In this document: positions 24,813 to 36,118 of the stretch, piece after piece
Numbering within the stretch: position 1 is the stretch's first letter
Layout: the number at the start of each line of letters is the position of its first letter
Assembly (NCBI GenBank): GCA_037127255.1
Contig: JBANSL010000005.1
Span: forward strand, 7,874,001 to 7,938,000
DNA: 64,000 nucleotides
Direction of reading: 5' to 3'
Origin: Persicaria tinctoria
Lineage: Eukaryota; Streptophyta; Magnoliopsida; Caryophyllales; Polygonaceae
Position numbers and translations under genes: made by a program
The notes under the pieces: model-generated
What the model was told of the DNA's origin: nothing
The model's database searches: none
Seen by the model: the letters and a program-made list of their open reading frames with translations, nothing else

Positions 24813-25319
24813 TGCCGACACAAGCACAGACCTAGGGTTTCGGGTCGCGGAAATGGCGGAATCCTGGATCTAGACGGAGATGGAGAGCTGCTGAAAAAGC
24901 GCGAGGGACAATGGATTGTCGAAATCGCGGAGGAGCGGGGAGAGGATAGGAGAGAGAGATTTGGGGATTAGGGGAAGTTTGGGAGAGGGGAGAGGGGAGA
25001 GGAGAGAGAGGAAAATTGAGAGGGATTTAAGAGTTCCAGAGATTTCAAAAATAGCGTAGAAAGAACGGCGGAAAGGGGTGGGTACGGTAGTGTTCGGACA
25101 CACACTGCGATTTAACGCTCAACGTGTTTCATTTCGCAATTGAACCGCTTTCTGAGAAGCCCATTTAGTAGTGGAATGGGCCTATTGGGCTTCTTAGTTA
25201 AATAAAAACGATTAGCCCAATTAAAATCTATCACGACTCACACAAGTCAAGTCTCTCAACTAATTTCATGATTTGTTCGAAAAATTAAAAATTTTGACAT
25301 CGATAATTAATTAATTATA

Positions 25320-25940
25320 ATGGTGTTTACATGGAAAAAGCCAAATGAAGGAACATACAAAATCACTTTTGATGGTTCCAAGTTTCTGTTTAGCAAAGCA
25401 TTTGTAGGTTTTATGATTGGAGTTCATAATGGTGTTGTGATCACGTGCAACGTTGTGCTACATAGTTCTAACTCGATTATGAATTAAGATGGGCTTTGTA
25501 TAATTCAAGCAAAAGGGGATAGATTTACTATCCCCTTATGTGTTCTTACTTTTTCGGACCTTTGACATAGCTTCCTACACTCAAGTGTTCAAAGAGATTA
25601 ACATGGGGTACAGAACGCACTAAATCTACGAATTACCAAACTTCTAATTGTGGGGACTACAGAATCACTATTGACCATCTCAATAGGAAAACAAAATGTC
25701 CATGGAAAATCAGACTTATTTTGTCAGATATCACAACTATGTTAACAAATCTGAAAAGGGTTTCTTTCCTCCATGTATCCCGAATAGGCAATAGAGTGGC
25801 TGATAAGGTTGCACATCTTTGCCACACTGCCTAGGATACTAATATCCAGAATAATCCTGGTATTCTTGACCTCATCCGAAAGGATGTCTTCGGGTAGAGT
25901 TTTCTCCCCCGAAATTTTTCCTAAGCAAAAAAAAAAAAAA
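25320..25940 (+). mobile_element. Degenerate L1-type LINE 3' end (RNase H domain remnant) with poly(A)
   Basis: Plus-strand translation gives TWKKPNEGTYKITFDGSKF, later CPWKIRLILSDI and ANRVADKVAHL-like sequence with stops between. It ends LIRKDVFG and an A-rich tail at about 25927-25940. The same order (KLNFDGS..CPWTIE..SNVVADYLA..VRKDALG) occurs in the intact RNase H region of the LINE at 46643-47236. It is an old, broken, 5'-truncated copy. The (AAAT)n tract that follows, near 25965-25990, may be part of its tail. Confidence 0.7.
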
Positions 25941-26099
25941 CTAGCAAAAAAATATAGTGTTATATAAATAAAATAAATAAATAAATAAAACCTACTAATT
26001 TTACATTATATATATAAGGGTTGATCTTAAAACAAAGAATATTTTGACAAAAAAATGAATATCATGAAATTGTTATAGTTGAAAAAGGTAATTAAGAAT

Positions 26100-29020
26100 A
26101 ATCTTAGTGGGAGTATCTTTGAAGACGGACTAGATGTATGCATGGGAGTTCTGCGGGAGGGCTGAGGATATCGGGAAGGGTGAGTAACATGAAGAACATC
26201 TTTGCAGCTTTGGAGAATAGCAACTGTTGATAACGTACATTGCTTTATTTTTATGAGTTTACACTTGTATGAGGAATGATCCATGTAAGACCATTTAGGT
26301 TTTTAAATCACTCCGAACATCCTTATTAATTATAAGACACGGTTATGCATTGGAGGTCTTCAAGGGGGCTGACGATATAATCGACATGTTGATTGAGTCT
26401 CACCATGTCGTATATATATGAATGCTCGACCAAGTTGGTTGTGACGGTGGACAAGTATGTGACGCCATATTGGTGAGAATATTTTTAGGATGGTGTGTGC
26501 ATTTGAGTTGAATGTATACTTTGCAGGGGGATGTATCTTATTGAGGCGGCGAGGTATGGGAAACATATGCCTCAACGTAGTCTGGTGTTGATGAAGGCTA
26601 GTGGGGACGACACTGTTTATGCACTACAACTTATGGAGAAGCAGTTCAAGCGGAAGATCGATATGAATAGATTAAGCACCTCATTGTATAAGCTTCTATA
26701 TCAATTGACTGCTTATTATGCTATAGCAGTGGAAGAAGAAATTCATTTTGATGCTTCGTATCCTTGCTTTGTATAGCTAATAGCTTGGAATTTACTTCCA
26801 AGTCAGATACGGAATTGAGGAATGACTGTTTTTGTCCAAATGCTTGAAATTACTAAATTTTTTGTGCCTTTTATTGTAGACAATAAGTGTTCATTGGCAG
26901 GAGTCCATAGTTGTGTGCTGAAATACATTATCTTTCTTTCTAGTAGGTTGAGTTTTGTTGCTAAATGCTAAAAGGGAAAAGTACCCGTTAGCATTGGATG
27001 GTCTTATACTCCTATTCTCTTATTTGATTTAGTTTCCAATAGTCTTTAAAATTGCCTTCTTTAAATGGGTAGGGAATATCATTTTGTAAGTAAAAGCCAA
27101 CTTGTTCTTTATTTTATTCTGTTTCAGCACCAAGACTACCAAGCAGCCATATAGATGTAGTTCTTGTTCCTAGTTGTGTTCTTCAACCTTATGATCTTCA
27201 TAATAAGACACCGGGACAACCATTCATCCCAAAACCAAGGAAAGAGGTTGCAATGGAAAAGATGTTGTGCATCATGGAGGTAATGCTCATCTTGGTTTGC
27301 TGGGTGATTGAGAGACAAGTATAGACTTGCTATACAACTCATGTTAAGTATACTACTGTATTGTATTGTCTATTAGTATACTGGATTGGCTGATTGAGAG
27401 AAAGTATATTGACTTGGTATATAAATCCTATAGCTTTATGTAAATTATGTAGTTTTGGATATGTTATATATGTAAATTTATATAATTATGTACATGTAAA
27501 TTTGTATATTTGGTTTTAAAAAGAATCAAATTAGTTTTTTTAATCCGGGTTAAAAGAATATAATACACAGATAATTGTATGTGTATTATATTTTTTTTTT
27601 TTTTAAAATATGGGACTTTTTAGCCCGGGCGTATAGAATCCGGGCTAAAAAGCTGGATTTTTTTTTTAATTTTCCAGAAATGACATAGCATCGGCAGCGA
27701 CGGCGATTTGCCGTGGCTAGCCAATAGCCACGGTTTTCGCCGTTGCTACAATCTTTTTTCCACCGCAGGTTTGGTTACGCTTGACTTGTTGTCGCTAGAG
27801 CCGTTGCTAGCCACTTTTGGCCATGGCAAACTCACTTTTTGCCACAGTATTTTGCCGTTGCTAATTTGTTTTTTTTTTTTGTAGTGACGAGAACCATCAC
27901 CACCCGCTTACCTCGGGAAGAGTGAGTACCATGAAGAACATCCTTGTAGCTTTGGAGGATGACAATTGTTGATAACATACATTGTTTTGTTTTTAGTTTG
28001 CATTTGTATGAGGGATGATCCATGTAAGACCATATAGGTTTATAAATCACTCTAAACATTCTTATTAATTATAAGACTCGGTTATGCATAGGAGATTAGG
28101 AGGTCTTCAAGAGAGCTGAGAATATAATCGACATGTTGATCAAGTATCACCTTGCCGTGTATATATGGATGCTCAACCAAGGTGGTTGCAGCTGTAGACA
28201 AAGAGCAGAACTTCTTGTCAACCATCAGGAAAGGGGTGCTTTACCCGAGCTATTTCAAGGAGGAGGAGGACTTCTTAGTAGATGATTACATGGGTTTTCC
28301 TTTGGCTAATAAGGTATTGATGGATATTCATTTTTCCGTAACGCAAAAAAACGAATTAGGATTTTAATTGGATAGTTAATAGTTTGACGTTTGTGAGAAC
28401 CATTAGTACTTACCAAAGAAAAAGTTCGTTAAATAAAGAGTTTGGGGTAAGAATCTTCTTTTGACTATAAACCCCGATTTTTATCTGGTATTAACTTGGA
28501 TTATCTCCTCGTTTTATCCTGCTTATTTCTTTTCAAGTTTTTGAAGGGATGATGATATCTAAAAATACAACTCTTGATGCGCAGGTTGGTCACATAGTGT
28601 GTCGCCATATTGGCAATAATATTTCCAAGATGGTATGTGCATTTTGGATTGTATGTATATATACTTTACAGGGAGGTGTATCTTATTAACGCGGCGAGGT
28701 ATGGGAAGCATATGCCTCAATGCGGTTGTGAGCGTGGGAGCAACAACCTTGGGAGTGGCATCCCAATGAAGGACCTTCATACAGTAGTGTGAAATATAGT
28801 ATGATTGAAAAACTGGCGTAATTAGTATTTAATGGTGTTATGTGGTGTCTCCTTTGTAGGAACGAGTACGAAGCATACCATGTAGGTCTGGTGTTTATGA
28901 AGGCTATTGGGGACGACACCGTCTGTGCACTCAGCTTATGGAGAAGCAATTTAAGCGAAAGGTCGGCGAGAACCATCACCACCCGCTTACCTCGGGAAGG
29001 GATGATTCATGTAAGACCAT
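26100..29020. repeat. Segmental duplication of an unrecognised sequence
   Basis: 26150-26640 and 27885-28960 share long collinear blocks. These include GAATGATCCATGTAAGACCAT / GGATGATCCATGTAAGACCAT, ATAATCGACATGTTGAT, ATGTATCTTATTGAGGCGGCGAGGTATGGGA / GTGTATCTTATTAACGCGGCGAGGTATGGGA, and GGGGACGACACTGTTTATGCACT / GGGGACGACACCGTCTGTGCACT. Copy 2 has extra DNA (about 28200-28600). The phrase GAGAACCATCACCACCCGCTTACCTCGGGAAG occurs at 27889 and again at 28969. Possible exon-like pieces (YLIEAARYGKHMPQ, LVLMKASGDDTVYAL) are conserved between copies, so the source may be a real gene, but I do not recognise it. Confidence 0.6.
27600..27886. mobile_element. CACTA-type transposon end (one terminus)
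   Basis: The right edge is TTTTTTTTTTGTAGTG at 27871-27886, whose reverse complement CACTACAAAAAAAAAA is the classic plant CACTA terminus. The 250 bp inside it are packed with GCCGTTGC / GCCGTGGC / TAGCCACGG variants in both orientations, as in CACTA subterminal repeats. A GTGCACTAC-type left terminus was not found, so this is a single end or a heavily deleted element. A separate palindrome, TTTTTAGCCCGGG..CCGGGCTAAAAA, lies at 27615-27650. Confidence 0.6.
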
Positions 29021-29461
29021 CTATGTGTGTTACACATTGATAATAAAATATCGGATGAAAATCTTAAAAAGGTAACTCCTCACAATTGTTACAAAGTTTA
29101 ATTGACTCATGAAAAATTAGAAACTCTAGCAACAAAATTTATGAGTTTAGCGTATCTATGGTTCAAGGCCATTGATTAATCATATACTTTTCCCTAGTTA
29201 TTTCCCATTATTCTTTGTTTGAGCTTCATTTTTTATTAGCGAAAATAATTTCAAATGATATACATAAGTCATTATTTGCACAGATGATCAATATGTATTT
29301 CTTTCTTTTTTCTTTATCTTCCAGCTCTTTTGTTAAATGTATTGAAATGAATGAATATGAATATTATTGCATAAACCACCCCTTAAATATCGAATTTACA
29401 AAACACTAAAGCATTATCATCTAGATGATCTAGTTGATTGCATTGTCTAGGCAACGTGTTT

Positions 29462-29905
29462 CACGACCGGAGAACGGTTCCAGAAGCAATAAATAACTAC
29501 ACGAAAGTCATCAAGAGGAACCCCAAAACCCTAAGGTTTTATCTTTTATTTATTTGTATAGTCGATTTCTTCATATTTTTTTCCATTAGAATGCAAATAT
29601 AAAGAAAAGAGAGAATATTAGTCAATCAATTCGATCCTTTTAGCATCATAATTAGACTTCATTATAGTACAAGATTTGATAAACTTATACAACATATTGT
29701 GTTGTTTTTGTTTAGGCATTCAGCCAAAGGGCGGCTTCCTACATATCACTAGAATAATTTTTTAAGGCATTAAAGGATGCTATAAAATACTTCGAGTTGG
29801 ATCCCACATCTGTCGACGAATATGCTAGTAAGGGGGAAGTCCTTAATTTGCCTCATGAAGGACTACGAAAAAAGCATTGGAGAGTTATCAAGGGACGTTA
29901 AACTT
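29462..29905 (+). pseudogene. HOP/STI1-like TPR gene fragment
   Basis: 29462-29536 reads HDRRTVPEAINNYTKVIKRN then PKTL. After about 180 bp of intron-like sequence, 29716 onward reads AFSQRAASYISLE, a TAA stop, then KALKDAIKYFELDPTSVDEY and ASKGEVLNLPHEGL. This is the tetratricopeptide pattern of HOP/STI1 co-chaperones (PEA..YTEAIKRNPKD / NRAACYTKL / LKDAEKCIELDPTF..GYTRKGAV). The in-frame stop, non-matching splice phase and loss of all other domains mark it as a relic. Confidence 0.65.
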
Positions 29906-30448
29906 CCGGACAACAAAGATTTGAAGATGGGGGGTTAGAAAGTGCGATGGTGGGTTAAAGGTGCAAGAGTCATTTTACAGCCAACTCAAATTGAATAACT
30001 ACTCCAACAAGCTTTTACTCTTGCATGCGGATGATTGGTGATGCGGGTGATGGATGAAGTGGATGAGGGGCAGATGTGAATGATGAATTTTCACCCAAAA
30101 CCCGCTCCAATAACTCACCGGGCCACCCCAGAACCTGTCACATTAACTTGCACCAATAATAATAATCACCCAATAAGTATCAAATAACACAATTAAACAT
30201 ACGATTTTACCCTTATACCCCTTGAAACATTCTTAAATTTCTTTCTTTTGTTCCTCACATTTATTTTATATTTTAAAAAGCTTTTATATTTAAGTTTATA
30301 TTGTTAGTATAGTCCATAATTAATTTGAAAATTTATATTGTTAGTGTAGTCCATAATTAATTTGAAAATTAGATTCAATAGTGAATCCGGAAATGCTTCA
30401 ATATTGTGATCTCATTGAAGATATTCCCGTTGTTATTTTATCTATAAG

Positions 30449-30449
<1 letters not shown>

Positions 30450-30526
<77 letters not shown>
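30450..30526. repeat. (TA)n microsatellite, about 38 units
   Basis: An uninterrupted TA dinucleotide run of about 77 bp in intergenic AT-rich DNA. Just before it, a 36-bp phrase (ATATTGTTAGTATAGTCCATAATTAATTTG type) is tandemly duplicated at about 30298-30370. No gene was seen from 29905 to 31070. Confidence 0.9.
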
Positions 30527-30528
<2 letters not shown>

Positions 30529-31076
30529 CAACATGTTGAATTAGAACTCGAAATGTTTTTATTTGATAAGTTGTGTATTTTTCACGCATTGTTGAACTCG
30601 AGCTTAATAGGCTAGTATGTGTTCTAACACAAATATTTCATTTTTTATTTGAAAATAAAAACATTTGATTCTTCATATATCTAATAATCATCCGCTCCTC
30701 CCGCTCCCACATGTATAAAAGAGGTTCCCGCTATATAAATAAGACCTTGATAAGAAATGACAAACAAGTCTTGTATGAATGAAATGCATAAAGTAACTTA
30801 TGACCCAAACCCCTAATCACAGCGAGTTATATTTGGCCGCGGACAAGATGTACACAAGAGTTGAAGTAGCACACTGGTAAAGGAATGGGAAAGGGGATGG
30901 AAGGCATATAGAACAAAAGGTAATATTCTTATATTCCTGTATCCAAATCAACAGTTTGCCAAAGGCAATCAACAATCAGTGGGAGCTCAATACCGGTATT
31001 CAGATGACCCTTTCGGTCCTCAAAACATGACAAACATACTCCAAACAAAAGAGCAAAGATAATGCTTTTTACTGCA

Positions 31077-32513
31077 CTATCTTGCACTGAAAATCGGTTC
31101 AGCAGCAGCTGTGGGTTGTGACCTCCTAGTGTACTTCAGAAGCAAGCCCTCTGAAGATAGGCCTGGAACTCTTAGGTCTCTACAAAAGTCCATCATAAAC
31201 AGATATATGATCAGTAAGTTTGGTTAGCTAAGAGTTGAAACGAATAAATGATTGGGCGAAAAGGAATACCTGATATAAGGTTGTAGATCCTTTTCTTCCC
31301 ACTTTGGTCTCTCCCTGAAAAGTACAGCAAAACGTTCTGCGGCCGAAAATGGAAGGGAGGAAACGCTGAAGCCATGAACCCAGGTCTCAATACCTAATTG
31401 TTCTGTCAAAATCTCGCCATCCAACATGTCCAGACTAGGTTGCATTCCTCGTGGGATCTTCCTCGTCCACTGATCCATGAAAGTTCCCAATCTCATTTTC
31501 CCGCCTCTCAGGATTCCTCTCGCAAAATTAACACAAACGCGCCTCTCGTCCAATTGCCATGTAGATACACCATCAACGCCTCTGTTCACCATCTTTCCGT
31601 GGACATCCAGACAATGTACAACCAGATTGGATGGAAAACCATCTGCTTCTAGCACACTCACCACTTCATTTTCATTGAGTCCATCCAGAGACCAATCATT
31701 TAACACAACATTGTTTAGAATCATGCTCAAGATATTCTCCATGTATCTGTCGTCCAAGATTCTCCAATGTCTGTTAATTTCAATGGCAGAGAGGGCTTTT
31801 AGTCCCAACCTTAACTCCTCATCACTCGCTTGAATCTGTTCGATAAGGTCATACCAAGTGTATAAACCAGCAGTACCCATCCCCCTATCTTCTGAAACTT
31901 CCATAGCTGATAATTCCAAAGGTCCGAAAAGATTCTTTGAAAGAAGTGGTCTTAACTTGTCCAGCCTGGGAGCAACCTCGACAAGTTCCATGTTTCCTGG
32001 AGCCAATTTGATTGCAGATGCCACAAGATGTTTCCCTTTGTATTTCTCATCACTATCCAGATTTTCTTGTGATGTTGGTTGACCTGATGGAGGGATAAGG
32101 AACACGGAATTGGATGTTCCAACAAACTTTATCGAATAAGTCTTTGAGTTGGTGCAAAGAACAGCATCCTCATCCTGCTGCCCCCTTATAGTAACCCTAG
32201 ATAAAGACGTGGGACAATCAGGTCTAAGACGGTATTCAACATTTACCCTATAAGAGACCACTATACCTTCTTGAACACTTTGCTTGTGAAAATAGCGAGA
32301 GGCACTATTAAAGTATTAAGTATTAAATGACAAAATAATCTCAGAAGATTACCTTCGGGAAAGTATATCAGGTAACATTTTTTCATCTAGTTCCAGGAGA
32401 AGCAAATCATCATGGGGACCAAAGTCCTCATGATACGCAACACCAATTGAAGAACTGGGCTGAAGATTTAGAATTGCTTCAGCGCCTCCTTCCATAGAAC
32501 TTCCTTCTACCAT
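31077..32513 (-). CDS. DCC1: Sister chromatid cohesion protein DCC1 (Ctf18-RFC subunit)
   Basis: Three exons: 32513-32353 (MVEGSSMEGGAEAILNLQPS..), 32196-31270 and 31179-31077. Splice phases agree (CGA AG/G; ATC AG/A) and the total is 1191 bp, 396 aa. The conserved N-terminal block HEDFGPHDDLLLLELDEK leads into VTIRGQQDEDAVLCTNSKTY and SIKFVGTSNSVFLIPPS, a DCC1 signature. The long winged-helix-rich middle includes GLYTWYDLIEQIQASDEEL, and the C-terminus is RRSQPTAAAEPIFSAR. DCC1 with CTF8 and CTF18 forms the alternative PCNA loader used in cohesion establishment and fork stability. Met-7 (32495) is another possible start. The frame stays open upstream to an acceptor-like TTGATGCAG at about 32600, so an upstream 5' exon is likely. 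Confidence 0.9.
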
Positions 32514-32599
32514 GACTCCAATTTCTTCAGCAAATTCAGGTTGATTTGTATAAATCCGAGCCAGCTGGGTGATCCAAGTGCCAATATTACTTACAAGGC

Positions 32600-33334
32600 C
32601 TGCATCAAGTATTACAATCCAAATTATACCGAATTACCAGCATCAAAAAGGAAAAACAATACCAGAGTTAATAACATTACAAACCAAATTACACTCAAAT
32701 TCATACTGCACACCGGATGACACATAATAATAGTACACAACTCATAGCAACCAAAACTACAAAGAACAAGTATAAATACTGAACTATACAAGAATCTATC
32801 TAACAACTAAAAATGTAAGTTAACAAACCCAAAGGTAAATCTACAGAATGCAGTCGTCTAATATCTGGACTCTGGAGCCAATGGAGTCATCATGTGCAAG
32901 AGAAGGTAAAACTACAGCATGTATAAATTTCTTAGCAAAAGAGAGCAACATCAAATTTATTACATTGTGACAGCTTGACAAAATAACCCAATAAACAAAA
33001 AATGAACTTCCAGGATTCAGCGCATATGCATAAGAATAACATCCAGTAAATGAAAACACATCCACACACAAACACAATCACGAAAAAGGGGGTGGGGACC
33101 TCTACAGCAACCTATATGTAATAGATTTAGACAGGGAGATAGGATTAACATAAAAATCATCAGCAAATTAAGTTAAACCGAATGCAGAAGCAAAAGAAGT
33201 GCCCTGAAACGTTGGAGAAAGATGCAACTTCTGAAACCTATCCACATATATGTGATATGTCTATCTCTTCAATTCTAGACTAAAAAAATCCATCTAGATT
33301 AAGGAGATTATGCTTTCTAGAAACCGAAGTTACT
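32600..33334. other. Probable DCC1 5' intron, no other gene seen
   Basis: AT-rich, no coding similarity. The hAT element at 33343 lies in the same stretch, so if the transcript starts near 34.7 kb both would be inside a 5' intron. That start is inferred, not seen. Confidence 0.35.
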
Positions 33335-33342
33335 ACTTCGAG

Positions 33343-34599
33343 TAGGGCTGTTATCTGAGCCGAACAGCTCGAGCTCGGCTCGGGCTCGGCTCGAAAAAGC
33401 TCGGGATCGGCTCGTTCGTATACGCAAAACAAGCCGAGCTTGAACAACATTTTAGGCTCGAACCGAGCTCGAGCCGAGCCCGAGCCGAGCTCAAAAGCTC
33501 GTTTTATAAAATTACTAAAATACCCTAGGGTTAAGAGATAGGAGGGAGTGAGGGATTAAGGGTTTTATTTTCACTCTCGCTCACAGCCCACTCCGCCGCT
33601 TCTCTTCTTCCCGAGTTCCTGCCTCCTGGGTTTCTCAGATCTGCTCACTCGTCACTCGCTCGCTTCTCCTCTTCCAGGGTCTCGCTCACTCCGTCACTTG
33701 TCCATCCTTCCGAGCTCGGCTCAGGCGGCGCTGGTGAGCAGTAGCAGCGCCGACGGTCTCAGATCTGCTTCCTTCCGTCCATCGTTCGTTCGTCATTCCT
33801 TCCGTCCAGCAAGCGTTGTCGCTTGTTGCCTTTGTTGGGCTGTCTAACCTGTCCTCCTTCCTCGGATCTGCCTTCCTTTAGCCGCACAGGTGAGGCTGTG
33901 AGCGTTGTTCCTCAGATCTGTCTTCCTTCCTCATTCATCTTCTTGTTAGTTCGTTGGCTTCGTTCCTCTTTCCCTCTTCTGAAATCTGTTCGTTGCTGTT
34001 TGAGAAATTTGTTCACTGTCGTTCGAATTAATATGTTCTTGTTTCTTCGTACTGAACGTTCATTGCCATTTGAGAAATGTGAAATCTGAATGTTCCTGTT
34101 TCTTTTATTGCCATTTGAGAAATGTGAAATCTGAATGTTCTTGTTTCTTTTATTGAATTTCAATGTTCATTGCTATTTAAGAGATGATGAAAGGTGATAT
34201 AAATGAACAAATTCCTACTGTCAAATAGCACATCTACTGATATAATTATATAAATGTTATCTCATTTCAAGATTGTTGAATTTTATAGATCGATTATGGT
34301 TTATTAAAATTATCAAGTGAACTCTTTTGTTAAATTCAAGTGAAATGTTATTTCAAAGCCGAGCTCGAACGAGCCGAACGAGCCCAGACGACGAGCTCGA
34401 ACGAGCTTGAGCTCGTTCGTTCAGCTTGTTCGAGCCGAAACAAGCCGAGCTCGAGTTTTATCCTAGGCTCGCGAACCGAGCTTGAGCGCTAAAAAAAGCT
34501 CGAATAAATTTTGGGCTCGAGCTCGGCTCGGCTCGTTTTCTGTTCGAGCCAAGCTTGAACATGTCAAGCTCGGCTCGTTCGGCTCGTATACCACCCCTA
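33343..34599. mobile_element. Non-autonomous hAT element (1257 bp) with perfect 8-bp target duplication
   Basis: ACTTCGAG is present at 33335-33342 and 34600-34607, immediately outside the ends. The element starts TAGGGCTGTTATCTGAGCCG and ends CGGCTCGTATACCACCCCTA, giving a terminal inverted repeat with few mismatches over 23 bp. Subterminal 100-200 bp on both sides are saturated with GAGCTCG / GAGCCGA motifs. The interior (about 33560-34340) is unlike the ends. Its first 350 bp are C/T-rich and UTR-like (TCTCAGATCTGC repeated), followed by a 45-bp tandem pair (ATTTGAGAAATGTGAAATCTG..). No transposase frame exists, so mobility would need a hAT transposase in trans. Confidence 0.88.
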
Positions 34600-34607
34600 A
34601 CTTCGAG

Positions 34608-35097
34608 TATGAATACGAGGTAGAGGGGGAGTATCGAAAACAAAATATACATTCTCGGTACACAGAGAGAACTGATGAGTACGAATTTTGGCTCACCAGC
34701 TAATCCAGGGACAGAGATCCAGCAGCGATGGACGTAGGTGGAGATTTAGAAGTGAAGCTGGTGAACTTGACCGGAAAAAATTTGCCGATTTTGACAGTCG
34801 GGAGAAATGGGGTGACGTCGGGGGATTTCAGATTAGGGTTTGTTTTCAATTTGGGAAATTTGGGGCATTTCGGCCTTTCAGGGGAAACAAAAGAGGCGCC
34901 AATTTCCTTCTTTCCCTCCTTTCTTTCTTGATCCAACGGGTCGAGTCGGCCAACCCGGATTTTTTCGGGTCTAGACTCGGATCGAATTTTCGGACCGGAA
35001 CCGCTTTTGAGTGGTAAATTGACTAAATTCTATCTGCGTATAAATAGCAGTTTGATTGTTTTGGCTTGGATACAACCCGGATTAGGGTTTGTTTGAT
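34608..35097. other. No confident gene
   Basis: A plus-strand frame 34728-34931 (MDVGGDLEVKLVNLTGKNLP..) and a complementary minus frame both exist, but neither resembles a known family. The region could hold the DCC1 promoter and first exon. Confidence 0.35.
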
Positions 35098-35379
35098 CGT
35101 CATAAAAGCTCTCCTGGACGACTGGTCGTGCCCTTGGAATATCGAGCTGGCTGATACGACTATAAATATTAAATTTATCGCTAATGTTGCTATTCGTCGT
35201 GTTTTCAGGGATTCTAATGCGGTTGCTGACAGTATTGCGCGTCTGGCTTACTGCATCCCTGTCGATGATAGCTTGTCTACTGATCCAGAACTTCGGGTTC
35301 TTGTCCGCTCGGACGCTCTAGGAAAGAAGTCTGCTCGGTGGCGGATTTCCTAACTCTTATCTTGCTTCCAAAAAAAAAA
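35098..35379 (+). mobile_element. Short 5'-truncated LINE 3' end
   Basis: The frame to 35353 reads VIKALLDDWSCPWNIELAD, VAIRRVFRDSNAVADSIARL and ELRVLVRSDALGKKSARW. It is collinear with the RNase H C-terminus of the LINE at 46643-47236 (VIKSLPGDWKCPWTIE..VLVRKDALGRASAA). Both copies then share a CTTATCTTGC..poly(A) 3' end. Candidate imperfect target duplication: GGTTTGTTTGA (35086) versus GGTTTATTTAT (35380). Confidence 0.8.
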
Positions 35380-35399
35380 GGTTTATTTATAGCTAAATA

Positions 35400-36110
35400 T
35401 CTTGGATGGTTTTTCAGCACATATTGATTCAATGTCCAATAAAATTCTACCGTCGCAGCCAAACGCAATAGTTGAACCAACACAATTGTAGTTAATATGA
35501 CCCTAGAGTGCCTTGGAATTAGAATTGTATTATTATTGAACCAACACAACCTCGATCATGTTCATTCTTCTATATCTTCATCACCTAAATCAATCATACA
35601 TCTTCTGTTTCCCTCTTTTTTTCCTAACAGAAAAGTGATTAGAGCTTACGCGCAGATTGTTATCCCCCTTAGCATTCTTGCGGATCAGAACTTGAAATGT
35701 ATGGTTAGAGGAAGTTGAGTAGAAAGAAATGAGTGATCCAAACGAGTCCGACAGTCAACTACACAATTGAATATTTTCCTATTATAGATATCTTGAATTT
35801 GAACCTTACTTAATTTCAGTAGGTCCAAATAAAAGCCCGAGATAATTATCTCAATATTCCAAAGACATTTTCAGTCGTCCCTCGATACATTAATTAATGA
35901 CATATAAATTGTCATAAATTTCAATACGTTGATCTGTGCCTCTTTGAATTAATTCACGAGTGTATGCTTCGATCGCGGGAACCAAGGATACAAAGCATCA
36001 AGCGACAACCACACTTATCACTTTAACATGTTTAAACGATGCTTTTCCACCCGGAAGGACCTTTCACTCGCCTATGATTGAAGGCAACAACTCTGAATTC
36101 ATAAATCAGT
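35400..36110. other. No recognised gene
   Basis: Intergenic AT-rich sequence without recognisable coding, RNA or repeat structure. Confidence 0.5.
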
Positions 36111-36118
36111 CTTTCTAT

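Noticed and set aside
24870..25103. 77-codon minus frame upstream of HIT4
   Set aside because: CT-rich leader sequence without similarity; out of frame with the HIT4 start.
26531..26776. 81-codon frame MYLIEAARYGKH..
   Set aside because: Not recognisable and only partly conserved in the duplicate; treated as part of the duplicated segment, not as a gene.
34728..34936. Complementary frames of 67 and 78 codons
   Set aside because: Neither resembles a known protein and they overlap antisense; the region may be promoter or leader.
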